In this document: positions 54,634-61,902 of the stretch, piece after piece
Layout of the letters: each line of letters opens with the position of its first letter
How positions within the stretch are numbered: position 1 is the stretch's first letter
Assembly: GCF_013409365.1 (NCBI RefSeq)
Contig: NZ_JACCBA010000001.1
Coordinates: 186,001-250,000, forward strand
Reading direction: 5' to 3'
From: Actinomadura luteofluorescens
GTDB taxonomy: Bacteria; Actinomycetota; Actinomycetes; Streptosporangiales; Streptosporangiaceae
DNA: 64,000 bases
Position numbers and translations under genes: made by a program
Notes under the pieces: model-generated
What the model saw: only the letters and a program-made list of their open reading frames with translations
What the model was told of the DNA's origin: nothing
Database searches by the model: none

Positions 54634-55448
54634 ACTCGCAGGATCCGCTGCTCGCGGCCGTCGCCGGAGGGGTCCGGCTGATCGAGCTGGGGCACCCCTT
54701 CTTCACCGGGATGCCCTGCTCGCCCAACCATCCCGGGTTCCGCATGACGCTGATCCGCCGGCACGGCGACATGGAGCGCCCCGACGGCGGCTCGGCCGCC
54801 AACGAGATCATCGTGACGGGCGGCCACGTCGGCACCCATGTCGACGCGCTCTCCCACGTCAGCCACGACGGGGAACTGCACGGCGGGATCCGCGCCGCCG
54901 ACGCCCAGCGCGGGGGCGCCTTCACCAGCCACGGCGCCGAGAACCTGCCGGGCCTGCTGCGCCGGGGCGTGCTGCTGGACGTGGCCGCCTTGCACGGCGT
55001 GGCGACGCTGCCGCCCGGCTACGGCGTGACCGCCGAGGACCTGGACCTGGCCGCCGCGCGCGCCGGGACCGAGCCGGGCGCGGGCGACGTGGCACTGATC
55101 CGCACCGGGTGGTCGCGCAACTTCGCCGACGCGACCGCCTACCTCGGCCGGGAGACCGGCGTCCCGGGCGCGGCGCCCTCCGCCGCCCGCTGGCTGGCGG
55201 ACCGCGGCGTCGCCGCGACGGGCGCCGACACGACCGCCTACGAGCAGATCCCGGCGGGCGCGGGGCACGCCGTCCTGCCCGTGCACCGCATCCTGCTGGT
55301 CGAGTCGGGGATCTTCATCCTGGAGCACCTCGCCCTGGAGGCGCTCGCCGAGGCCGGGCTGCACGAGTTCGTGTTCGTGCTGGCGCCGCTGCGGATCACC
55401 GGCGGCACCGGGTCCCCCGTCCGCCCCCTCGCGGCGGTGGCGGCGTGA
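54630..55448 (+). CDS. Cyclase-family (kynurenine formamidase-like) metal hydrolase
   Basis: 272 residues with the metal motif HVGTHVDALSH (66-76; family HxGTHxDxPxH) and ELGHPFFTGMPCSPNHPGF at the start. DVALIRTGW and GVAATGADTTAYEQIPAG, HRILLVESGIFILEHLALEAL complete the fold. Members hydrolyse N-formyl bonds, cyclic amides such as isatin, or lactones. In this cluster it may act on a ring-opened or cyclic intermediate. ATGA overlap with the lyase gene. Confidence 0.85.
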   Translation: MNSQDPLLAAVAGGVRLIELGHPFFTGMPCSPNHPGFRMTLIRRHGDMERPDGGSAANEIIVTGGHVGTHVDALSHVSHDGELHGGIRAADAQRGGAFTSHGAENLPGLLRRGVLLDVAALHGVATLPPGYGVTAEDLDLAAARAGTEPGAGDVALIRTGWSRNFADATAYLGRETGVPGAAPSAARWLADRGVAATGADTTAYEQIPAGAGHAVLPVHRILLVESGIFILEHLALEALAEAGLHEFVFVLAPLRITGGTGSPVRPLAAVAA

Positions 55449-56839
55449 CCCCCGTCCAGCGGCTCGCCCACCTGGCGGCCACCGTCGCCTCCCGCGGGCT
55501 GCCCCCGGAACTGCGCGCGGACGCGGCGCGCCGCGTCCTGGACGCCCTCGGCAACAGCCTGGCGGCGACCGGGGAACGTCCCGCGCGGGCCGTCGGAGAC
55601 CTCGTCGCCGAATGGGGCGGGCAGGGCCGGGCCACCGCGATCGGCACCGGCACGCGCCTGCCCGAGCCGAGCGCCGCCCTGCTCAACGGGACGCTCGCCC
55701 ACTCCCTGGACTTCGACGACACGCACCTGCCGTCCGTCCTGCACCCGTCGGCGTCGGTCGTGCCCGCCGCGCTGGCCGTGGCCGAGGCGCGCGGCGCGAG
55801 CGGCGCCCGGCTGCTGGACGCGGTGGGCGTCGGCATCGAGATCACCGTCCGGCTCGGCATGGCCGGGTACGACCGCGAGCTCGGCAACTCGGTGTTCTTC
55901 GAGCGCGGCCAGCACGCCACCGCCATCTGCGGCGCCGTCGGCGCCGCGGCGTCCGCCGCGATGCTGTCCGGCCTGGACGCCGCCGGAATCGCCGACGCCA
56001 TGGGCATCGCCGCGAGCATGGGCTCGGGGATCCTGGAGGCCAACCGCACCGGCGGCACCGTCAAGCGGATCCACTGCGGCTGGGCCGCGCACGCCGCCGT
56101 CACCGCCGCCGGGCTCGCCCGCACCGGAATCACCGGCCCGCCGACCGTCCTCGAAGGCCGCTTCGGGATGCTCCAGGCGTTCTGCGGCGACCAGGTCGAC
56201 CTCGACGCCCTCACCTCGGGCCTCGGCGAGCACTGGGAGCTGCCCGGCATCTTCTTCAAGCCGTACCCGTGCAACCACTTCACGCACGCCGGCATCGACG
56301 CCGCCCTCCGGCTGCGCTCCCGCGGGCTGGACCCCGCCGCGATCGAGTCGGTCGAGCTGGGCGCGCCGTCCCCCGTCCTGCGGACGATCGCCGAGCCGCG
56401 CGAGGACAAGATCCGTCCTCGGTCGGGGTACCACGCCGCGTTCTCCGGCCCCTACACCGTCGCGGCGGCCCTGCTCGGCGGCGGCGGCCTCGGCGTCTTC
56501 CACGAGGACTTCACCGACGAGGCGGCCGCCGACCCCGCCCGGCTGGCGCTGGCCGCCCGGGTCCGCTGCGTCCCGGACGCCCGCTGCGACGAGATCTTCC
56601 CCTACCAGTTCCCGGCGGTCCTGCGCGTCCGCACCCGCGACGGTGCGCTCCTGGAGGAGCGCGTGGACGCCAACCGGGGCGGTCCGGGCAACCCCCTCTC
56701 GGCCGAGGAGCTGGCGGCGAAGTTCCGCCTCAACGCCGCCCGCCGCGTCCCGGAGACCCGGGCCGACCAGATCACCGAGCTCGCCTACGGCCTCGCCGGC
56801 CTGGCGGACCTCGGCCGGCTCACCTCGCTGCTCGCCTGA
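55445..56839 (+). CDS. MmgE/PrpD-family protein 2
   Basis: 464 residues, full-length family member: LLNGTLAHSLDFDDTHLPSVLHPSASVVPAALAVAE (the DDTH metal or substrate block), GYDRELGNSVFFERGQHATAICGAVGAAASAAML, GGTVKRIHCGWAAHAAVTAAGLA, FKPYPCNHFTHAGIDAAL and DARCDEIFPYQFPAVLRV. It is nearer the classical PrpD/aconitate decarboxylase pattern than copy 1, which lacks the DDTH text. GTG overlaps the cyclase stop. Last gene of the plus-strand arm; ends 2 nt before the opposing XRE gene. Confidence 0.88.
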   Translation: MTPVQRLAHLAATVASRGLPPELRADAARRVLDALGNSLAATGERPARAVGDLVAEWGGQGRATAIGTGTRLPEPSAALLNGTLAHSLDFDDTHLPSVLHPSASVVPAALAVAEARGASGARLLDAVGVGIEITVRLGMAGYDRELGNSVFFERGQHATAICGAVGAAASAAMLSGLDAAGIADAMGIAASMGSGILEANRTGGTVKRIHCGWAAHAAVTAAGLARTGITGPPTVLEGRFGMLQAFCGDQVDLDALTSGLGEHWELPGIFFKPYPCNHFTHAGIDAALRLRSRGLDPAAIESVELGAPSPVLRTIAEPREDKIRPRSGYHAAFSGPYTVAAALLGGGGLGVFHEDFTDEAAADPARLALAARVRCVPDARCDEIFPYQFPAVLRVRTRDGALLEERVDANRGGPGNPLSAEELAAKFRLNAARRVPETRADQITELAYGLAGLADLGRLTSLLA

Positions 56840-56841
56840 CG

Positions 56842-57387
56842 CTAGAGGTGCTCCATCAGGAAGACCGCGGCCGTGCCGGGCACCAGGGCCTCGAAGACGT
56901 GCGGGGCGTCCCCGGGATAGCCGATGTAGTCGCCCGGGCCCAGCTCCACCGGTGCGGACGCGGGCCCGGCCAGGGCGCGGCCGGCGCCGAGGACGACGTG
57001 CTCGGTGGTGCCCGGCGGGTGGGGGTCGGAGACCTTCGGCTCGCCGGGCTCCGCCGCGACGCGGTAGAGGTCGCGGCGCGCGTGCGGCGGTGACGACGCC
57101 AGCAGCGTCGCCGTGTAGTCGGCCCGGTCGGAGTGCGCGGCCGGCCCCTCCCCCGCCCGGATCACCCGGACGGCCGGGCGCGGCGGGTCGACCAGGCGGC
57201 TGAAGGGGACGCCCAGGGCCGTCCCCAGCGCCCACAGCGTCTCCACGCTCGGGTTCCCGGCGCCCGACTCCAGCTGGGAGAGCGTCGACTTGGCCAGGCC
57301 CGCGCGCCTGGCCAGCTCCGTCTGGGACAGGCCGGCGCGCTCGCGCTCCCGCCGGATCGACGCCGCGACCACCGCGATCACATCCAT
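56842..57387 (-). CDS. XRE-cupin transcriptional regulator
   Basis: 181 residues: N-terminal XRE helix-turn-helix (IRRERERAGLSQTELARRAGLAKSTLSQLESGAGNPSVETLWALGTALGV, 11-60) and a C-terminal cupin sensor domain (VSDPHPPGTTEHVVLGAGRAL..GPGDYIGYPGDAPHVFEAL). This class (PuuR/SutR-like) senses small metabolites directly. It sits between MmgE/PrpD 2 and a divergent racemase-family gene, so it likely regulates itself, the racemase gene and perhaps the CaiB and liv arms. Confidence 0.9.
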   Translation of the reverse strand: MDVIAVVAASIRRERERAGLSQTELARRAGLAKSTLSQLESGAGNPSVETLWALGTALGVPFSRLVDPPRPAVRVIRAGEGPAAHSDRADYTATLLASSPPHARRDLYRVAAEPGEPKVSDPHPPGTTEHVVLGAGRALAGPASAPVELGPGDYIGYPGDAPHVFEALVPGTAAVFLMEHL

Positions 57388-57411
57388 TCGCCCGCTCCCG
57401 CCCTCCGAGGG

Positions 57412-57425
57412 TAGTGTTCACTGTA
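57412..57425. promoter_or_regulatory. Overlapping divergent promoter boxes with a short palindrome
   Basis: TAGTGT (plus, 57412-57417) and TACAGT (minus, 57420-57425) could be -10 boxes for the racemase and XRE genes. Between and across them lies AGTG-TT-CACT (57413-57422), a plausible operator. Both genes have Shine-Dalgarno sites, so these would be leadered transcripts. Confidence 0.4.
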
Positions 57426-57462
57426 CTGGACGATCGTTCGCCACAACGAACAGGGACTGAGC

Positions 57463-58194
57463 ATGAGGCACCTCGGCATCCTCGCCCACAGCGCGGAAGG
57501 CGCCGCGCTGTGCTTCCGGACCTTCTGCCAGGAGGGCTTCCGCGAGCTGGGCCCCGACGACCACCCGGACGTGACCCTCGACCTCATCGCGCTCGCGCGC
57601 AGCATGCCCGCGTGGGACGCCGGGGACCACGCCGCCGTCAGGGAGATCCTGGCCGACAGCGTCCGGCGGCTCGCCGCCGCGGGCGCGGACTTCTTCGCCT
57701 GCCCCGACAACACCGCGCACCTGGCCCTGGAGCACCCCGGAGACGAGCTGGCGCTGCCCGGCCTGCACATCGTCCAGGTCGTCGCCGACCAGGCCGCCCG
57801 CGACGGCCGGACGCGGGTCGGCGTGCTCGGCACCCGCTTCACCATGGACGGACCGCTCTACCCGCGCGAGCTGGCCGCGCGCGGCATCGCGGCCGAGGTC
57901 CCGGACCCGGCCGACCGGGAGACCGTCGACCGGATCATCTTCGGCGAGCTGGTCAACGGGGTCTTCACCGAGGACGCGCGCCGCGAGTACGTCCGGATCA
58001 TCGAGCGCCTCGCCGCGCGCGGGTGCGACGCGGTCGCGCTGGTGTGCACCGAGATCCCGCTCCTGATCACGCCCGAGGCCTCGCCGCTTCCCACGCTCGA
58101 CTCCACCCGCCTGCTGGCCCGTGCCGCCTTCGACGTGGCCGCGGACCGCAGCCCCCTCCCCGCCTGGCGCGGCGGACGCTTCGACGGGCGGTGA
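57463..58194 (+). CDS. Asp/Glu racemase-superfamily protein 2
   Basis: 243 residues. MRHLGILAHSAEGAALCFRTFCQEG starts the fold; the two catalytic-type Cys are clear: FACPDNTAH (about 85) and LVCTEIPLLI (about 193), as in aspartate/glutamate racemases. RVGVLGTRFTMDGPLYPRELAARGI separates the two half-domains. Could be an amino-acid racemase or related isomerase. AGGGA precedes ATG 57463. Divergent from XRE-cupin, its probable regulator. Confidence 0.87.
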   Translation: MRHLGILAHSAEGAALCFRTFCQEGFRELGPDDHPDVTLDLIALARSMPAWDAGDHAAVREILADSVRRLAAAGADFFACPDNTAHLALEHPGDELALPGLHIVQVVADQAARDGRTRVGVLGTRFTMDGPLYPRELAARGIAAEVPDPADRETVDRIIFGELVNGVFTEDARREYVRIIERLAARGCDAVALVCTEIPLLITPEASPLPTLDSTRLLARAAFDVAADRSPLPAWRGGRFDGR

Positions 58195-58207
58195 AACGAT
58201 CCGCCCC

Positions 58208-58213
58208 TAGATT
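58208..58213 (+). promoter_or_regulatory. Leaderless-type -10 box of the PEP-mutase-family gene
   Basis: TAGATT ends 7 nt before ATG 58221, just after the racemase stop. Confidence 0.55.
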
Positions 58214-58220
58214 GGCGGGC

Positions 58221-59015
58221 ATGGACTTCGGGGGCGCGGAGAAGGCGAGCCTGTTCAGGCGGCTCCACCACGGCGACCGTCCGCTGGTGCTGCCGAACGC
58301 GTGGGACTTCGCGAGCGCGGCGGCGCTGGCCGAGGCGGGGTTCCCGGCGGTCGGCACGACGAGCCTCGGCGTCGCCGCGGCGGCCGGGAAGGCCGACGCG
58401 GCCGGCGGAACGCGCGCCGAGACGGTCGCGCTCGCCCGGGCGCTGGCGCGGCTGCCCGTCCCGGTGACCGTCGACGTCGAGGGCGGGTTCTCCGGCCGGC
58501 CCGGCGACGTGGCCGCGCTCGCCGCCGGACTCGCCTCGTCCGGGATCGCCGGGATCAACCTGGAGGACGGCCGCGCCGACGGGACCCTCACGCCCGCCGG
58601 CGACCAGGCGGCCGTCATCGCGGCCGTCAAGCAGGCCGCGCCGCTCATGTTCCTCAACGCGCGCACCGACACGTTCTGGCTGGGCGCGCCGGACCTGGAC
58701 GAGACGCTGCGGCGGGCGCGCGCGTACGCGGAGGCGGGAGCGGACGGGATCTTCGTCCCCGGGATCGCCGCCGACGCCGACATCCGGGCGCTCCTGGAGG
58801 CCGTCGACCTGCCGCTGAACGTGCTCCATCTGCCGGGCACGACCGGGTACCCGCGGCTCGCCCGGCTCGGCGTGCACCGGGTGAGCACCGGGTCGCTGCT
58901 GTTCCGCACGGCGCTGCGCGCGACGGTCGCCGCGGCCCTCGACGTGACCGGAGAGGGCGACGCCCCTTCCGTGCCGTCGTACGCGGACGTCCAGCGGCTC
59001 GTCAGTGACCGGTGA
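58221..59015 (+). CDS. Isocitrate lyase/PEP mutase-family lyase
   Basis: 264 residues, TIM-barrel: LVLPNAWDFASAAALAEAGFPAVGTTSLGVAAAAGKADA (24-60), VTVDVEGGFSG with the Mg-binding acid, GINLEDGRADG, FLNARTDTFWLG and GADGIFVPGI. The loop lacks the KKCGH motif of true isocitrate and methylisocitrate lyases, so it belongs to the broad PEP-mutase-like group acting on oxaloacetate- or 2-methylmalate-like acids. Its 3' end overlaps the opposing oxidase gene by 14 nt. Confidence 0.85.
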   Translation: MDFGGAEKASLFRRLHHGDRPLVLPNAWDFASAAALAEAGFPAVGTTSLGVAAAAGKADAAGGTRAETVALARALARLPVPVTVDVEGGFSGRPGDVAALAAGLASSGIAGINLEDGRADGTLTPAGDQAAVIAAVKQAAPLMFLNARTDTFWLGAPDLDETLRRARAYAEAGADGIFVPGIAADADIRALLEAVDLPLNVLHLPGTTGYPRLARLGVHRVSTGSLLFRTALRATVAAALDVTGEGDAPSVPSYADVQRLVSDR

Positions 59016-60438
59016 TCCGGTCGGCGAGACGGGCCAGGCCCGACGTGCGCCCCGACGGCGCGGACGACTCGCGGGCGTCGGCCGCGCGGTAGAGGGCGTA
59101 CATCGCGTGGACGCCGAGCCAGCGCAGGGGTTCGGGCTCCCATCGGCGGACCCGGCGGTCCACCCACGGCAGCGCGGTCAGGTCGGTCTCGTCGCCCAGG
59201 ACGAGGTCGCGGAGGGTGCGCCCGGCGAGGTTCGCGGTGGCGACGCCGTGGCCGGTGTAGCCGCCGGCGTGGCCGAGCCCGGTCGCGCGGTCGAGGACGA
59301 CCGTCGCGCACCAGTCGCGGGGGACGCCGAGGACGCCCGACCAGGCGTGCTCCACCGCGCCTTCGTCGGCGACGGCGGGCAGCATCCCGGTGAGCATCGT
59401 CCAGAGCGCGTCGATCGTGGCCGGCTCCGTCCGCCCGCCGTCGTCGACGCGCGAGCCGTACCGGTAGGGGCGGCCCCGGCCGCCGAAGGCGATGCGGTCG
59501 TCGGCGGTGCGCTGCGCGTACATGTAGTAGTGCGCCATGTCGCCGAGCAGCTCGCGGCGCTCCCACCCGATCGCCTTCCAGGTGCGGGTGGGCAGCGGCG
59601 TCGTGACGATCATGGAGCTGTTCATCGGGAGCCAGTCGCGGCGGTGGCCGGGCAGCGCGGCGGTGAAGCCCTCGGTGGCCCGCAGCACGTACTCGGCGGT
59701 GACGGTCCCGAACGGGGTGACGGCGGCGGCCGCCCCGTCCGGCCCGCGCGGGTCGATCCGCACGACCGGCGTACGCTCGTGGATCCGCACGCCGAGCCGC
59801 CGGACCGCCGCGGCGAGGCCCCGGACCAGCGCGGCGGGCTGCGCCCGCGCAGCGTGCGGGCTCCAGGCGGCGCCGGTCGCGCCCTCGATGCGCAGCCGCT
59901 CGTCGCGTTCGACGGCGGGCAGCGGGACCAGGTCGTCGTCGCTCCAGCCCCACGCGCGGGCCTCGTCGACCATGGCGGCGAGGCGGGCGCGCTGGGCGGC
60001 GTTCCGGGCCACGTGCAGGACGCCGCCCTTGACCAGGCCCGCGTCGATGCCCTCGGCGGCCGCGACCCGGACGACCTCGTCCACCGCCCGGAACATGGCG
60101 TGCTGCAGCGCGATCGCGGCGGGGCGGCCGTGCCGGGCGGCGTAGCGCTCCCGGGACCCCGCGATCTCCCCCAGCACCCAGCCGCCGTTGCGGCCGGACG
60201 CGCCGAACCCCGCGAACTCGCGCTCCAGCACGACGATCCGCAGGTCGGGGCGGGCGCGCTTGAGGTAGTAGGCGGTCCAGAGCCCGGTGTAGCCGGCGCC
60301 GACGACGCACACGTCGGCGGCGCAGGGGCCCGGCAGGCGGGGGCCGGGGGCGGGGCGCCCGGCCGCCCGGTACCAGTGGGAGACACCGCCGTTGGCGAAG
60401 CCGGGCGCCAGAGGCGCGCGGCCCGGGGAGGAGCTCAT
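59002..60438 (-). CDS. DAO-type FAD amine/amino-acid oxidase (PuuB-like)
   Basis: 478 residues. A WYRAAG start precedes the ADP-binding fold DVCVVGAGYTGLWTAYYLKRARPDLRIVVLE, then GFGASGRNGGWV (flavin contact), a substrate domain and the C-terminal GLGHAGGYTGHGVATANLAGRTLRDLVLG. This layout is that of gamma-glutamylputrescine oxidases and related DAO proteins. Start ATG 60438 is chosen for its AGGA site; ATG 60456 lies inside an operator-like dyad and has none. Substrate probably an amine or N-methyl amino acid. Confidence 0.85.
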   Translation of the reverse strand: MSSSPGRAPLAPGFANGGVSHWYRAAGRPAPGPRLPGPCAADVCVVGAGYTGLWTAYYLKRARPDLRIVVLEREFAGFGASGRNGGWVLGEIAGSRERYAARHGRPAAIALQHAMFRAVDEVVRVAAAEGIDAGLVKGGVLHVARNAAQRARLAAMVDEARAWGWSDDDLVPLPAVERDERLRIEGATGAAWSPHAARAQPAALVRGLAAAVRRLGVRIHERTPVVRIDPRGPDGAAAAVTPFGTVTAEYVLRATEGFTAALPGHRRDWLPMNSSMIVTTPLPTRTWKAIGWERRELLGDMAHYYMYAQRTADDRIAFGGRGRPYRYGSRVDDGGRTEPATIDALWTMLTGMLPAVADEGAVEHAWSGVLGVPRDWCATVVLDRATGLGHAGGYTGHGVATANLAGRTLRDLVLGDETDLTALPWVDRRVRRWEPEPLRWLGVHAMYALYRAADARESSAPSGRTSGLARLADRITGH

Positions 60439-60448
60439 GCGCTCATCC

Positions 60449-60465
60449 TGCTGCATTCCGCAGCA
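60449..60465. promoter_or_regulatory. Dyad at the start of the DAO oxidase gene
   Basis: TGCTGC-ATTCC-GCAGCA, perfect 6-bp arms with a 5-nt spacer. Size and form resemble Lrp/AsnC-type sites of amine and amino-acid catabolic genes; no such regulator is in the window. Confidence 0.4.
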
Positions 60466-60488
60466 AAATCAACAGGCGGCAACGGATT

Positions 60489-61076
60489 CTAGGGCACGAC
60501 GTCGACTATTCGACGGGATCCGATCCAGCGGGAGCGTTCGGCGGCGTAGTACGCGGCGCCGTCGGGCCCGGCGGGCCCCTCCCGCCAGCGGCGCATCCCG
60601 AGCTGCAGCGCGATCTCCGACGACGCGGGGTTCGCCATGTCGATCTCGGCGGTGATCCGGTGCACGCCGACCACCCCGAACGCGTAGTCGAGGACGGCGC
60701 GGGACGCCTCGGCGGCCAGCCCCCGCCCCCAGTGGTCGGGCTCCAGGCTGTAGAGGATCTCGACGTCCACGCCGTGGCCGAGCGGCCCCTCGTGGTGGCT
60801 GAGCCCGGCCACACCGGCCAGCGGGCCGCCGGGCGCCGCCGCGCCGCCGCCCGGGGACGGGGAGACGGGGCGCAGCGCCCACAGTCCGTAGCCCTCGGTG
60901 GCGAAGTCCCGCTCGCTGGCCTCGATGATCTCGCTGACCTGCACGGGCGTGACCACCCGGTCGTCGAACAGGTGGCGCCGGACGAGGGGCCCCGTCCAGT
61001 GCGTCAGCAGGGCGCCGTGGTCGCGCATCGACACCGGGTGCAGCACGAGCCGCACCGTGCGCAGCACCTCACTCAT
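60489..61076 (-). CDS. GNAT N-acetyltransferase (RimJ/RimL type)
   Basis: 195 residues: TVRLVLHPVSMRDHGALLTHW, GVDVEILYSLEPDHWGRGLAAEASRAVLDYAFGVVGVHRITAEIDMANPASSEIALQLGMRRWREG is the acetyl-CoA site (WGRGLA) and following helices of the ribosomal-protein acetyltransferase-like branch. Acceptor unknown. ATG 61076 overlaps the preceding gene's stop by 8 nt (ATGAGTGA), so it is coupled to the carboxymuconolactone-decarboxylase-family gene. Confidence 0.87.
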   Translation of the reverse strand: MSEVLRTVRLVLHPVSMRDHGALLTHWTGPLVRRHLFDDRVVTPVQVSEIIEASERDFATEGYGLWALRPVSPSPGGGAAAPGGPLAGVAGLSHHEGPLGHGVDVEILYSLEPDHWGRGLAAEASRAVLDYAFGVVGVHRITAEIDMANPASSEIALQLGMRRWREGPAGPDGAAYYAAERSRWIGSRRIVDVVP

Positions 61077-61740
61077 ACCCGTCCCCCGCGGCGGGCCACT
61101 CGGGCGCGGCCTCCCCGTCGGGGACGCCGACGCGGAACACGCGCAACTGCAGCGCGAGCGCCCGGTAGTAGCCGACCAGCGCGACCAGCTCGACGAGGGC
61201 GGTGCGGCCGAGCGTGGCCACCGCCTCGGTGTACACGGCGTCGGCGAGGTCGCCCTCGGCCACGAGCTGGCGCGCCGCCTCGTACACCACGCGCTCGCGG
61301 ACGTCGGCGAGCATCGGCGCGCGGCCCTCGCGCAGCGCCTCCGTCTCCTCGTCGGCGAGCCCCTGCCGGCGCCCGATCCGCTCGTGGGCGTACCACTCGA
61401 AGTCGGAGCGCAGGTGCGCGGCCACGACGAGCGTCGCGATCTCCCGCTCGCGCTTGGTGAACCCGGTGCGGAAGCGCAGCGCGGCGCCGAGGTCCTGCAG
61501 CGCGAGCCCGACGGGAGGGCTGTAGAGCATCGCGTTGAACGGGCCCTGGAGGCGCCCGATGTCATCGGCCAGGGCGAAGGGAGGGTTGCGGTCGCCGGCG
61601 CGGGGCCCGCCCGTCACCGCCTCGTAGACGGCTCGCTGCTCTTCGCTGAGCGAACCGGGGAGGAGCAGCGGGAGCCTCGTCGGGGACGGGCCGCGCCGCG
61701 GTCGGTCGTTGACGCGCTCACCGGTCACGGGGTCGATCAC
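61069..61740 (-). CDS. Carboxymuconolactone decarboxylase-family protein
   Basis: 223 residues, all-helical AhpD-like fold: GPFNAMLYSPPVGLALQDLGAALRFRTGFTKREREIATLVVAAHLRSDFEWYAHERIGRRQGL. The AhpD Cys-x-x-Cys is absent, so thiol peroxidase activity is unlikely; decarboxylase or lactonase-type chemistry, or a structural role, remains open. It begins with GTG immediately after a -10 box and is coupled to the GNAT gene. Confidence 0.82.
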   Translation of the reverse strand: MIDPVTGERVNDRPRRGPSPTRLPLLLPGSLSEEQRAVYEAVTGGPRAGDRNPPFALADDIGRLQGPFNAMLYSPPVGLALQDLGAALRFRTGFTKREREIATLVVAAHLRSDFEWYAHERIGRRQGLADEETEALREGRAPMLADVRERVVYEAARQLVAEGDLADAVYTEAVATLGRTALVELVALVGYYRALALQLRVFRVGVPDGEAAPEWPAAGDGYE

Positions 61741-61747
61741 TCACCGC

Positions 61748-61753
61748 ACGCTA
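61748..61753 (-). promoter_or_regulatory. Leaderless-type -10 box of the carboxymuconolactone decarboxylase-family gene
   Basis: TAGCGT on the minus strand ends 7 nt before GTG 61740. Confidence 0.5.
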
Positions 61754-61902
61754 GGCGCTCGAAGCGGGCGGCTCAACCCCCGTCCGGAATGTGAAACCCC
61801 TGGCACACGATGACGTAGCGGCCGCGTAACACGCGTCGGCGAACCTTGTCGGCGACCGCACCGGACACGAACGGGGCACCCCGCCCCCGGAGGGAACGTC
61901 CC

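Noticed and set aside
42745..57435. ACTGGACGATC shared by the iclR start (42745-42755) and the XRE/racemase spacer (57425-57435)
   Set aside because: An 11-mer match without symmetry is expected by chance in 64 kb, and its placement relative to the genes differs.
42769..59015. Assignment of the catabolic island to nicotinate, itaconate or hydantoin degradation
   Set aside because: Each explains only part of the gene set; for example no enamidase-type ring reductase set, no itaconyl-CoA hydratase and no carbamoylase is visible.
61069..61740. AhpD alkylhydroperoxidase
   Set aside because: The fold is right but the Cys-x-x-Cys active site is missing.
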